A stretch of DNA of 64,000 bases from Clostridiales bacterium (GTDB lineage: Bacteria; Bacillota; Clostridia; Christensenellales; Aristaeellaceae), in assembly GCA_004557125.1 (NCBI GenBank), contig SFET01000005.1, positions 62,001 through 126,000 of the forward strand, given 5' to 3'. Under the pieces are notes generated by a model, which worked only from the letters and a program-made list of their open reading frames with translations, had not been told where the DNA came from and ran no database searches. The position numbers and the translations under genes were made by a program. Below are positions 25,998-34,721 of this stretch, piece after piece; position 1 is the stretch's first letter; each line of letters opens with the position of its first letter.

Positions 25998-28900
25998 TTA
26001 TTGCACCGAGGTGGGCGGCGCGCAGAACGGGCAGGCCTTGTAATTCATCTTGAGCACGAATTCCAGCGTGACCTTCGTTCCGTTGGAGAGACCCGCATCG
26101 TTGCACTTCGAGTTCTTGTGATAATACAGCAGGTCGTTGTCCAGATCCACATACACCGCCGTATCGCCGGGCGCGGAGTACTTGATGTCGGACTCCTCAT
26201 AGGCTTCGGAGCCGCCGATGCAGATCGGGCACTCCTTCTTGCCCAAGGCCAACGCCTTCGCGAAATCGCCGGCCACCGCGCCATCTCCGGCGCAGGTCTT
26301 GCTGGAGTGATAGTACTTGTCGCTGCCGGAGCTGTACACCGTTTTGCCAGCGCTGCCGGCACAGCTCGGGCACGGCTTCTTGCTGTAATTCAGCGCCGTC
26401 TCCAGCGTAATGTAGGAGGCGCTGGAGCCCGCACAGGTGCTGTCGGTGTGGTAGTACTTGCCGTTGATCGAGGCCCAAACCTTGATTCCGGAGGTACCTG
26501 CCTTGTAGGTATCCTTCACCTCCACGGTCTCGGTCTTGGTCACGCAGTACGGGCAGGGATCGAAGCCGTAGGCCAGTGCATCGGCGCGCGTGCCCTTGGT
26601 GGCGCCGTCGCCCGCGCAGGTCTTGGAGTAGTGATAATACTTGCCGCCCCTGACCGCATACACCGTCGTGTTGGCCGATGCCGCGCAGGTCGGGCAACCG
26701 GTCTTGCCGTAGTTCAACGCCGTCTCAAGCGTGATGTAAGAGGCGTTCGTTCCCGCATGGCTGCTCAGCGTATGATAATACTTGCCATCCGCAGTCGCGT
26801 ACACTTTGATGCCGGAGGTACCCGCAGTAAACTTGCCGGAGGACACCATGTTGGTGGTATTGCCGGTGCTGCTGGTGTTGAGCGTGCCGTTCCTGTACTT
26901 CTCCAGGCAGGTGGGACAGGCCTTCTGTCCCAGCGCCAGGGCCTCCTCCAGCGAGCGCTTGGGGATGCCGGTCGAACCGTTGCAGCTGCTGACGGCATGG
27001 AAGTAGGATCCGCTCTCGTAGGAGTACACCGTGCGCTTGGCCGAGGATGCGCACACCGAGCAGGCCGTCTTGCCCGCAGCAACCGCCTGGGCGACGGTCA
27101 CGCGGCTCGCACCGGTCATGCCGGAACAGTTGCTCTTGGTGTGGTAGTGCTTGCTGGTCACCGTGCAGTACACATAGTTGCCGGAGGACGTGGAGCCGGA
27201 GCTGCCAGTGGACGTCGTCGTGGAGGTTCCGGTGCCATTGTTGGCAATCGAACCGGTGGAGGTGCCCGTGGAGCTGCTGTTCCAGCAGTTGGGACACTTC
27301 TTGTAGCCGTAGGCCAGCGCCGCCGCCAGCGTGCCCGCCTCGGCGTTCTTCATGCCGGAGCAGGTGGCGTAGGAGTGGTAATAGGTACCCTTCTCCGTGG
27401 CGTAGACCACGGTATCCGCGCCGGAGCAGCACACCGGGCAGGCCGCGCGTCCGGAGAGCAGCATGGATTTAAGCGTATATCTCGTCGCGCCGGTCATGCC
27501 GGAGCAGGTGGAATTGGTGTGGTAATACTTGCCGTTGGGCGTGCCATAGACGTACACGCCGCTGCCGTCGTCGGTGCTTCCCGCAGGAACCACGCTTCCG
27601 CTCGTGGACGTCATGCACTTCGGGCAGCTCTTCTTGCCCATGACCAGGGCCTCGCCCACGCTCAGCGTGTAGGCGCCGACCATGCCGCTGCAATCGGACT
27701 TGCTGTGATAGTAGGTGCCGTTCTTCGTGGCGTAGACCGTGGCGCCCGCAGAGGCACAGCAGGTCGGGCAGGCCGTCTTGCCGGCCAGCAGCGCCTGCAG
27801 CAGCGTACCAGAGGTCGCGCCGGTCATGCCGGAGCAGGTGGAATTGCTGTGGAAGTGCTTGCCGCCGGCGGTGGCCCACACGGTGATGCCGCTCTTGTCC
27901 TTGTCAGAGGAGGTCACGAAGCGCAGCGCGCTGTTGGACACGGACTGCACCTTGCCCTCGATGCAGGCCGGGCAGGGCTGCTTGCCCGCCTCCTCGGCGG
28001 CTTCCTTGGTGATGACCGTCGCATCCGTCATGCCGGAGCAATCCTGCAGGACGTGGTAATACTTGCCGCCCGAGGTGGCATAGTAGGTCTTTTGGTTGGG
28101 ATAGCACAGCGGGCAGGCTGCCTTGCCCTGGTTCACGGCGACCTCCTTCGTCACCGTGGACAGCGAAGCGCCGGCCTCAATGTTGGCGCAGCTGCCGCTG
28201 CTGTGATAGTACGCGCCGGTGGCCGATATGACCACGGTATCCGCAGAGGTGATCACGTTGGCAGTGCTGCCGGGTACGCTTGCGCCCGCCAGAGGCGTGG
28301 CAGTGGCGTCCGGCGCGAGCAGATCCTGCGTGGCATTGGGCGCCGCGCTGGCATCCGGGCTCGCAGCCGCAAACGCAGCCGCAGATGCGGACGGATCGGG
28401 CGTTGCAGTGACCTCCACAGCCACGGTGGGCGTGGCCGTCACCATCGTCAGCTGCGGCTTGCTCTTCTGATCGCCGGTGCCGGAGAAGATCGCCGAAACC
28501 AGCAGCACGATCACGATGATGAACCAGATCGCGGACACCGCCGAGATGGCGATGCGGATCGGCCGGTCGAAGCGGCGCCTGCGCCACAGCAGGTAGATGC
28601 CCAGCGGTGGCAGGATGAACAGGAGAACATAGGTCACCCAGTCGTTCTCATCGATGAACCGCAGCACCGGGTTTTCGTCTGCATAGGCCTCGTCGCCGTA
28701 AGCGTCCGCATCCTCGTCCAGATAGCGGTCGTCGTATTCGCCGTCCTCGCTGAAATCCCCCTCGCCCTCATAGCCGTCATCATAGTAGCGATCGTCGTAG
28801 CCCCGTTCGTCCTCAAAGCCGCCGTCCTCGTATCGGTCGTCATAGCGGTCGTCGTAGCGATCGTCGTAGCGGTCGTCGCCATCCTCGAAGCGGCCATCGT

Positions 28901-29216
28901 CCTCATAGCGATCGTCGTAGCCGTAATCATCCGCATAGGAGGCGTCGCCGTCGGAGCGGGAAAAGCGTCCGGAATAGCCGTCCGGGGCGTAGTCCTCCTC
29001 AGCGTAGTCCTCCTCCGGGGCAAAATCGCCGTCCTCGTAGCCCTCGGGGCCGAGGTACTCCTCTTCATTATTATACTCTTCGCCGTATTCGCCCTCGCCG
29101 TTCCTGCGCTTCCTGCCGAACAGCTTCAGGCGATGGATCTCACCCTCGCCAAAGCGGAAGGCCAGTCCATCCTGAGAAGTATTGATTTTCAGTTTTCCCA
29201 GCTTGTGCGTCGCCAT
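25998..29216 (-). CDS. Membrane-anchored protein with 13 tandem Cys/His (zinc-ribbon-like) repeats
   Basis: A 1072-residue protein with no recognised enzyme domain. Residues 1-40 are basic. Residues 41-190 are very acidic, with four DDRY units at 114-129. Two helices follow (about 193-211 and 222-244), then an Ala/Pro/Thr linker (259-320). From about 329 to 1070 there are 13 repeats of 45-60 residues with the pattern YYH-x5-C, then C-P-x-C about 25 residues later, four possible metal ligands each. One repeat has SSHAG in place of the first Cys. Single copies of this fold occur at the ends of secreted nucleases and ComEC-like proteins. The repeat arm may be outside the cell. Function unknown. 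Confidence 0.85.
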   Translation of the reverse strand: MATHKLGKLKINTSQDGLAFRFGEGEIHRLKLFGRKRRNGEGEYGEEYNNEEEYLGPEGYEDGDFAPEEDYAEEDYAPDGYSGRFSRSDGDASYADDYGYDDRYEDDGRFEDGDDRYDDRYDDRYDDRYEDGGFEDERGYDDRYYDDGYEGEGDFSEDGEYDDRYLDEDADAYGDEAYADENPVLRFIDENDWVTYVLLFILPPLGIYLLWRRRRFDRPIRIAISAVSAIWFIIVIVLLVSAIFSGTGDQKSKPQLTMVTATPTVAVEVTATPDPSASAAAFAAASPDASAAPNATQDLLAPDATATPLAGASVPGSTANVITSADTVVISATGAYYHSSGSCANIEAGASLSTVTKEVAVNQGKAACPLCYPNQKTYYATSGGKYYHVLQDCSGMTDATVITKEAAEEAGKQPCPACIEGKVQSVSNSALRFVTSSDKDKSGITVWATAGGKHFHSNSTCSGMTGATSGTLLQALLAGKTACPTCCASAGATVYATKNGTYYHSKSDCSGMVGAYTLSVGEALVMGKKSCPKCMTSTSGSVVPAGSTDDGSGVYVYGTPNGKYYHTNSTCSGMTGATRYTLKSMLLSGRAACPVCCSGADTVVYATEKGTYYHSYATCSGMKNAEAGTLAAALAYGYKKCPNCWNSSSTGTSTGSIANNGTGTSTTTSTGSSGSTSSGNYVYCTVTSKHYHTKSNCSGMTGASRVTVAQAVAAGKTACSVCASSAKRTVYSYESGSYFHAVSSCNGSTGIPKRSLEEALALGQKACPTCLEKYRNGTLNTSSTGNTTNMVSSGKFTAGTSGIKVYATADGKYYHTLSSHAGTNASYITLETALNYGKTGCPTCAASANTTVYAVRGGKYYHYSKTCAGDGATKGTRADALAYGFDPCPYCVTKTETVEVKDTYKAGTSGIKVWASINGKYYHTDSTCAGSSASYITLETALNYSKKPCPSCAGSAGKTVYSSGSDKYYHSSKTCAGDGAVAGDFAKALALGKKECPICIGGSEAYEESDIKYSAPGDTAVYVDLDNDLLYYHKNSKCNDAGLSNGTKVTLEFVLKMNYKACPFCAPPTSVQ
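26007..28232 (-). repeat. Thirteen coding repeats of the YYH-C-CPxC module
   Basis: Typical units read VYATKNGTYYHSKSDCSGM and end in GKKSCPKCM. Units 2-7 share SGM after the first Cys, while units 10-12 carry CAGDG or CAGSS, so at least two sub-families alternate near the C-terminus. DNA similarity is highest between units 9 and 11 (both contain SYITLETALNY), which suggests recent duplication of a two-unit block. Confidence 0.8.
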
Positions 29217-29300
29217 ATTGTATCTCCACCTCTATGTGAGCAGTTCCGTAAACGAATCCTCAGGGGATAATTCATGATTATGATACAAGGTACCATTACA

Positions 29301-29329
29301 AGCATACAACAGAACCCCCATGCTGTCAA
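29301..29329 (-). promoter_or_regulatory. Promoter of the Cys/His-repeat gene
   Basis: Minus-strand TTGACA (29329-29324), 17-base spacer, TATGCT (29306-29301), 85 bases ahead of the start codon. Confidence 0.6.
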
Positions 29330-29473
29330 TCGGTATAAATCGAAAAAAAATAGCCACAAATTTGCGCTTTCTGCAACATTTCGTCTTAATCATCTTCATA
29401 CCATCGTAATTTTACGAAATACATTTGAAATACATATAGTTATCGAAGGAAAGTCATAGTTTTCGTCGGGTTT

Positions 29474-29484
29474 TATGCTATAAT
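29474..29484 (+). promoter_or_regulatory. Extended -10 promoter of the CapA-like gene
   Basis: TGCTATAAT around 29476-29484 is an extended -10 with no clear -35. The rest of the 29217-29592 intergenic stretch is AT-rich and shows no other gene. Confidence 0.5.
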
Positions 29485-29592
29485 GTAGTACAGGTAACAC
29501 AGGCATCGGCCGGGCGCAGATGCAAGCCGCATTGCGGAATGCTCCGCAGGCGGAACCGGCCGAAACGGAATACTCTTTTGGAGGGAAATCAC

Positions 29593-30891
29593 ATGGCAAA
29601 ATCCAAGAAAGGTCTGCGCATCGGCAACTATCTGATCACCCCGCTGGGACTGGGTGTGCTGGTGGTGCTGCTGCTGATCATCGCCGCCATCGTCGTGCTG
29701 GTGGTGGTCAATCCCTTCGGCGGCGAGGACGGCATCTCCCTGTTCAACAAGGCCACGCCCACGCCGGAGATCACCGCGACGCCCACGCCCACGCCGACGC
29801 CCACGCCCACGCCGACCCCCGAGCCCACGCCCCGCTCCGCAACAATCCGTTCGCTGGGCGAGATCGCCATTCAGGACAACCTGCTGGCCGCGGCCAAGAC
29901 GGCGGATGGCAGCTATGATTTCAGCTCCATGTTCGCCGACGTATCCACAGTGATCGGCAATGCGGACTACACCGTGGCCGACGTGGAGGGCACGATGGGC
30001 GACACCCAGGAGCCCTCGGGCGGCACTTTGATGCGCACGCCCTCTGCGCTGCTCTCGACGCTGAAGAGCTGCGGCGTGGACATGCTGAACCTGGCCAACG
30101 ATCACGCCCTGGACGCCTACTTTGACGATCTGGTGGCCACCATGCAGAAGTGCCGCGAAACCGGTCTGGACTACGTGGGCGCAGCCAGCTCCCTGGTGGA
30201 GCACGACACGGCGAAGGTCGTGGAGATCAACGGCATCCGCGTGGGCTTCCTCGCCTACACCGAGAGCCTCAACGGCATGGAGGAGAAATCCGACTCCGAG
30301 GCCCTGGAATACGGCATCAACCTGATCACCAAGAAGTCCAATCCCAAGAGCGATGTGGAGACCCTGCGCAGCGCCGGCGCCGAAGTGATCGTCGCCTACT
30401 GCAGCTGGGGCGAGATGTTCAGCCGTGAGGCCACCAAGACCCAGACGCTGATCGCGCAGACGCTGGCGGATCTGGGCGTGGACGTGATCATCGGCTACAA
30501 TCCCCACGTGATCCAGCCTGCGACCTGGATCGAGACCAAGGACAGCGACGGCAACGTGACCCACCGCACCCTGTGCCTGGGCGCACCCGGCAACTTCCTG
30601 TCCGACGCCACCGAGAATAACGGCAACACCGGCATCATCTTCCAGTTCACCATCCAGGAGAAGGCGGACTTCTCCGGCTTGGAGATCACCGCTCCCAGCT
30701 ACGTGCCCACCTGCGTGCTGCGCACCGAAAAGGAAGGCGGCGGCTACGACTACCGCACGCTGGCCATCGGTCAGTGGCTGGAGACCCAGCCGGAGGGCAT
30801 GAGCTACGCCGACCACAGCAAGCTCAAGGAGCTCTGGGCCACGGTGCAGAGCTACATGGGCCCCGATGTGGCCACCGTCATCGCCGAATAA
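29593..30891 (+). CDS. CapA-family metallophosphatase-like surface protein
   Basis: A 432-residue protein of the PGA_cap family linked to poly-gamma-glutamate capsule or other cell-surface polymers. One N-terminal helix (about 15-42) is followed by a TP-repeat wall-spanning linker (ATPTPEITATPTPTPTPTP) and the domain. Core motifs: VADVEGTMGD, DMLNLANDHALDAYFDD and VIIGYNPHVIQPA, with the final His conserved in the family. GGAGGG lies before ATG 29593. Whether it acts as hydrolase or transport partner is unknown; pgsB and pgsC are not here. Confidence 0.88.
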   Translation: MAKSKKGLRIGNYLITPLGLGVLVVLLLIIAAIVVLVVVNPFGGEDGISLFNKATPTPEITATPTPTPTPTPTPTPEPTPRSATIRSLGEIAIQDNLLAAAKTADGSYDFSSMFADVSTVIGNADYTVADVEGTMGDTQEPSGGTLMRTPSALLSTLKSCGVDMLNLANDHALDAYFDDLVATMQKCRETGLDYVGAASSLVEHDTAKVVEINGIRVGFLAYTESLNGMEEKSDSEALEYGINLITKKSNPKSDVETLRSAGAEVIVAYCSWGEMFSREATKTQTLIAQTLADLGVDVIIGYNPHVIQPATWIETKDSDGNVTHRTLCLGAPGNFLSDATENNGNTGIIFQFTIQEKADFSGLEITAPSYVPTCVLRTEKEGGGYDYRTLAIGQWLETQPEGMSYADHSKLKELWATVQSYMGPDVATVIAE

Positions 30892-30904
30892 TCCCTGCGC
30901 CTGC

Positions 30905-30934
30905 GGGCCCCGAAGCCACGGCTTCGGGGCCCTT
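30905..30934 (+). terminator. Terminator of the CapA-like gene
   Basis: GGGCCCCGAAGC pairs with GCTTCGGGGCCC around a four-base turn; only two Ts follow. Confidence 0.7.
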
Positions 30935-30981
30935 CCCATGTATCGCGCAATCTGCATTATATAATGAAGGAGTTTTTTCTT

Positions 30982-32013
30982 ATGAAGCTCTGCGACCTGC
31001 TGCTTTCCTGGTACGATCAGAACGCCCGCGAGCTGCCCTGGCGGGGCACGCGCGACCCCTACCGCATCTGGCTCTCGGAGATCATGCTCCAGCAGACCCG
31101 CACCGAGGCCGTGCGCCGCTACTACGCGCGCTTCCTCGACCGCTTCCCGGACGTGTTCGCCCTTGCCGAAGCCGATCAGGACGAGGTGCTCAAGCTCTGG
31201 GAGGGGCTGGGCTACTACTCCCGCGCCCGCAACCTGCACGCCGCAGCAAAGGCCGTCGCCGCATCCGGCGGACGCTTCCCGGACAGCGTCGAGGGCCTGC
31301 AAGCCCTGCCCGGGATCGGCCCCTACGCTGCGCGGGCCATCTCATCCATCGCCTACAATATCTGCGCGCCCGCGCTGGACGGCAACCAGATGCGCGTGCT
31401 CTCACGCTGCTTCGCCGTGGAGCGCACCCTCAAGACCCCCTTCGATCTGGAGGAGGAGGCCATGGCCTGCATCAGCCGAGAGCGCCCCGGCGACTACAAC
31501 CAGGCGCTGATGGACCTCGGCGCGTCCATCTGCACGCCGAAGAACCCCCGCTGCGATGCCTGCCCCCTCTCCCCCATCTGCCGGGCAAAGATCGACGGCG
31601 AGCCCGAGCGCTATCCGCTGCGACCCGCGCCCGTGCCCAAGCGCGAGGAGGCGCGCACCGTGCTGCTGGCCTTCACACCCCGTGGCGTGTGCATCCGCCG
31701 CCGGGACGAGGGCGGTTTGCTGGGCGGCCTGTACGAATTTCCCTCGGTGCAGGACCATCTGAACGCAGGCGAGGCCGCGCAATACCTGACCGAACTCGGC
31801 TTCATCCATCCCGCCGACCCCAAGCCCCTTCCCCCGGCGAAGCACGTTTTCACCCACCTGATCTGGCGCATGCAGGGCTTTTCCCTTCGCTGCGACGCAG
31901 CGCCGGAGGGCTTCGTTGAAGTGGATGCCGACGGTCTGCGCGCCCACGCCCTGCCCAGCGCCCTGCGGAAATACCGGGAAATCGCGCTGGACATGCTGGA
32001 AGAAATGGGCTGA
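30982..32013 (+). CDS. mutY: A/G-specific adenine glycosylase
   Basis: Removes adenine mispaired with 8-oxoguanine. The start ATG 30982 follows AAGGAG by 10 bases. ELPWRGTRDPYRIWLSEIML and QQTRTEAV near the N-terminus, the helix-hairpin-helix LPGIGPYAARAI near residue 105, catalytic Asp in ALDGNQMRVLSR, and a 4Fe-4S loop with CTPKNPRCDACPLSPIC. The C-terminal third is the Nudix-like domain that recognises oxoG. 343 residues, intact. Confidence 0.95.
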   Translation: MKLCDLLLSWYDQNARELPWRGTRDPYRIWLSEIMLQQTRTEAVRRYYARFLDRFPDVFALAEADQDEVLKLWEGLGYYSRARNLHAAAKAVAASGGRFPDSVEGLQALPGIGPYAARAISSIAYNICAPALDGNQMRVLSRCFAVERTLKTPFDLEEEAMACISRERPGDYNQALMDLGASICTPKNPRCDACPLSPICRAKIDGEPERYPLRPAPVPKREEARTVLLAFTPRGVCIRRRDEGGLLGGLYEFPSVQDHLNAGEAAQYLTELGFIHPADPKPLPPAKHVFTHLIWRMQGFSLRCDAAPEGFVEVDADGLRAHALPSALRKYREIALDMLEEMG

Positions 32014-32034
32014 AGCATCTTCACGCAATCTGCA

Positions 32035-32063
32035 TTGAAAGCTGCAATAGAATGTGCTAGAAT
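32035..32063 (+). promoter_or_regulatory. Promoter of nagA-ROK
   Basis: TTGAAA (32035-32040), 17-base spacer, TAGAAT (32058-32063), 48 bases ahead of nagA. Confidence 0.65.
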
Positions 32064-32111
32064 GAATCAAACGCTTCTCTTGATGCGAATCCTAAATGAG
32101 GTGAACAATCC

Positions 32112-33254
32112 ATGCGAGCAATTGTAAACGGCAAGATCGTGCTCCCCGACCGCGTGCTGGAGGGTGCTGCACTGCTGTACGATCAGAAGATTCTCGGTGT
32201 CGCCACCGAAAGTGAAGTCCCCGCAGAGGCCGAGCGCATCGACGCGCAGGGCAACTACGTGATCCCCGGCCTGCTGGACATGCACATCCACGGCTATCTG
32301 GGCGAAGACGCGTCCGACGGCTCCTTCGATGGCATCCGCACCATGGCGGAGGGCGTGGCGAAGAACGGCGTGACCAGCTTCCTGCCCACCACCATGACCG
32401 TCTCCTACGACGAGCTGCGCGCGGCCTTCGCGCAGATCCGCCGGGGCGTGGAGGAGTCCGCGAAGGAGACCTGGCAGGGCGCGCAGATTCTGGGCGTGAA
32501 CGCCGAGGGCCCCTTCATCAACCCCGGCAAGAAGGGTGCGCAGGCGTGCGAGAACATCCGCCCCGGCGACGCGGCCTTCCTGCAGGAGTACCTGGACATC
32601 ATCCGCGTGTTCACCATCGCCCCGGAGATGCCCGGCAACCTGGACTGCATCCGTGAGATGGCGGGCAAGACCCTGATCTCCATGGGCCACACCGCCGCCA
32701 CCTACGCCCAGGCCGAGGAGGCCATCGACGCGGGCGTGGGCCACGTGACCCACCTGTTCAACGCCCAGACCCCGCTGATGCACCGCGATCCCGGCGTTGT
32801 GGGCGCGGCGCTGACCGACGGCCGTGTCAGCGCGGAGCTCATCGCCGACACCTTCCACGTCAGTCCCCACCTCTACTCCCTCGTCACCCGCATGAAGGGC
32901 GACAAGCTGGTGCTCATCACCGACTGCACCCGCGCGGGCGGCCTGGCCGACGGCGAGTACAGCCTGGGCGGCCAGCCGATCTTTGTAAAGGGCATCGAGT
33001 GCCGCCTGGCCGACGGCACCATCGCCGGCAGCGTGCTCAAGCTGAACAATGCGGTGCGCAACCTGCTGGACTACACCGACCTGCCCGTGTGGGAGGCGGT
33101 CAACGCCGCCAGCCTGAACCCGGCCAGACGCATCGGCGTGGACGGCAGCAAGGGCTCTCTTGAGACCGGCAAGGACGCGGACATCGCCATCGTAAACGAG
33201 AACTTTGACGTGCTGCGCACCATCGTCGGCGGCCGCAGCGTCTACACCGCATAA
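32112..33254 (+). CDS. nagA: N-acetylglucosamine-6-phosphate deacetylase
   Basis: Amidohydrolase that removes acetate from GlcNAc-6-P in amino sugar catabolism and wall recycling. Metal and catalytic residues are in place: GLLDMHIHGYLGED near residue 55, NAEGPFINPGKKGAQ near 130, MGHTAATYAQAEEAIDAGV near 195, VTHLFNAQTPLMHRDPG near 215 and the catalytic Asp in LITDCTRAGGLADG. 380 residues. It is 12 bases ahead of a ROK protein, a normal partner; nagB is not in the window. Confidence 0.94.
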   Translation: MRAIVNGKIVLPDRVLEGAALLYDQKILGVATESEVPAEAERIDAQGNYVIPGLLDMHIHGYLGEDASDGSFDGIRTMAEGVAKNGVTSFLPTTMTVSYDELRAAFAQIRRGVEESAKETWQGAQILGVNAEGPFINPGKKGAQACENIRPGDAAFLQEYLDIIRVFTIAPEMPGNLDCIREMAGKTLISMGHTAATYAQAEEAIDAGVGHVTHLFNAQTPLMHRDPGVVGAALTDGRVSAELIADTFHVSPHLYSLVTRMKGDKLVLITDCTRAGGLADGEYSLGGQPIFVKGIECRLADGTIAGSVLKLNNAVRNLLDYTDLPVWEAVNAASLNPARRIGVDGSKGSLETGKDADIAIVNENFDVLRTIVGGRSVYTA

Positions 33255-33266
33255 ACGGAGGGACAT

Positions 33267-34643
33267 ATGAAGCTGAAATATCCTGCCCTGCTGGATCCGG
33301 ACTTCCAGCCCATGGAGCTGGTGCTCCGAGACTTCGAGGAGCGCGTGAAGAACAGCGCCCACCAGAGACTGAGCATCGCACTGGAGCGCCACAAGGGCTA
33401 CTGTGAGCGCTTCGACTTCGACATCCTTCAGGACGGCCTGGACGACGAGACCAACTTCGCCATCGTCGAGCGCTACATCAAGACCCTGCTGTGGGTGTTC
33501 GGCGGCTGGAAGATTCACGTCTCCGGCTCCAGAGCGGTGTACGAATACCTGCGCGACGCCTACACCCACGAGGGCCTGCGCAAGTTTGACGTGTGGTTCA
33601 TGGGCGACCGCGTGTACGAGCGCGAATTTGAGGTCGCCTACTGGGAGAATCCCGACGACATGCCCGCCACCAAGCACAGCGCCAAGGCCGTGGGCCGCCA
33701 CCTGAACGGCTGCCGCATCGGCTTCGACGCGGGCGGAAGCGACCGCAAGGTCAGCGCGGTCATCGACGGCGAGACCGTCTACTCCGAGGAGGTCGTCTGG
33801 CATCCCAAGACCCAGTCCGACCCCCAGTACCATCTCGACGGCATCCTCGATTCCTTCCGCACCGCCGCCTCCAAGATGCCCCGCGTGGACGGCATCGGCG
33901 TGAGCACCGCAGGCGTGACCATCGACAACCGCATCAAGGTCGCCGCGCTGTTCATCAAGGTCTCCGAGGAGGACTTCCACAGCCGGGTGAAGGACATCTA
34001 CCTCACCGCCGCCAAGGCGCTGGGCGAGAACGTGCCCATCGAGGTCGCCAACGACGGCGACGTGACCGCCCTGGCCGGCGCCATGGATCTCAACGAGAAC
34101 GGCATCCTGGGCATCGCCATGGGCACCAGCGAGGCCGGCGGCTACGTCGACCCCAACGGCAACATCACCGGCTGGCTGAACGAGCTGGCCTTCGTGCCGG
34201 TGGACTTCAACCGCAATGCCGCCGTGGACGAGTGGAGCGGCGACTACGGCTGCGGCGTGAAGTACTTCTCCCAGGACGGCGTGATCAAGCTGGCCCCCGC
34301 CGCGGGCATCGAGCTGGACGAGGGCCTCACCCCCGCCGAGAAGCTCAGCGCCGTGCAGAAACTGATGGAGCAGGGCGATCCCCGCGCAGCGAAGATCTAC
34401 GAGAGCATCGGCAGCTACTTCGGCTACACCCTGGCCTTCTACGCCCGCTTCTATGAGATCAACCACGTGCTCATCATGGGCCGCGTCACCAGCGGCGAGG
34501 GCGGCGTGATCCTGCTGAACCGCGCCCGCGAGGTGCTCCAGGGCGAGTTCCCCGATCTGGCTGCGAAGATTCAGCTGAACATTCCCGACGAATCCAGCCG
34601 CCGCGTGGGCCAGTCCATCGCCGCGGCCAGCCTGCCGGAATAA
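33267..34643 (+). CDS. ROK-family sugar kinase/regulator with N-terminal extension
   Basis: The ASKHA-fold ROK domain starts about 145 residues in (CRIGFDAGGSDRKVSAVIDG) and includes VDGIGVSTAGVTIDN, EVANDGDVTALAGA and GIAMGTSEAGGYVD. The usual zinc-binding CXCGXXGC of ROK kinases is replaced (WSGDYGCGVKYFSQDG), so catalytic status is uncertain. The N-terminal ~145 residues (LLWVFGGWKIHVSGSRAVYE) have no helix-turn-helix I recognise. 458 residues in all. The partner nagA suggests an amino-sugar substrate. Starts after GGAGGGAC. Confidence 0.85.
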   Translation: MKLKYPALLDPDFQPMELVLRDFEERVKNSAHQRLSIALERHKGYCERFDFDILQDGLDDETNFAIVERYIKTLLWVFGGWKIHVSGSRAVYEYLRDAYTHEGLRKFDVWFMGDRVYEREFEVAYWENPDDMPATKHSAKAVGRHLNGCRIGFDAGGSDRKVSAVIDGETVYSEEVVWHPKTQSDPQYHLDGILDSFRTAASKMPRVDGIGVSTAGVTIDNRIKVAALFIKVSEEDFHSRVKDIYLTAAKALGENVPIEVANDGDVTALAGAMDLNENGILGIAMGTSEAGGYVDPNGNITGWLNELAFVPVDFNRNAAVDEWSGDYGCGVKYFSQDGVIKLAPAAGIELDEGLTPAEKLSAVQKLMEQGDPRAAKIYESIGSYFGYTLAFYARFYEINHVLIMGRVTSGEGGVILLNRAREVLQGEFPDLAAKIQLNIPDESSRRVGQSIAAASLPE

Positions 34644-34661
34644 AGCCCCTAGACACAGAAA

Positions 34662-34697
34662 TCCCCGACGACCGCAACCGGTCGCCGGGGGTTTTTT
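34662..34697 (+). terminator. Terminator of nagA-ROK
   Basis: CCCCGACGACC pairs with GGTCGCCGGGG, then GTTTTTT. Confidence 0.85.
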
Positions 34698-34721
34698 GCA
34701 TGGATTTGTTCTCTGTGAAAC

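Noticed and set aside
26007..28232. Non-coding tandem repeat or CRISPR
   Set aside because: Repeats keep frame and amino-acid pattern, with codon-level variation, so they are protein modules.
25890..29270. 1126-codon plus-strand ORF opposite the Cys/His-repeat gene
   Set aside because: It mirrors a repetitive GC-rich gene; the translation is Gly/Ala/Val/Arg-rich without domains, and the minus-strand frame has promoter, RBS and terminator.
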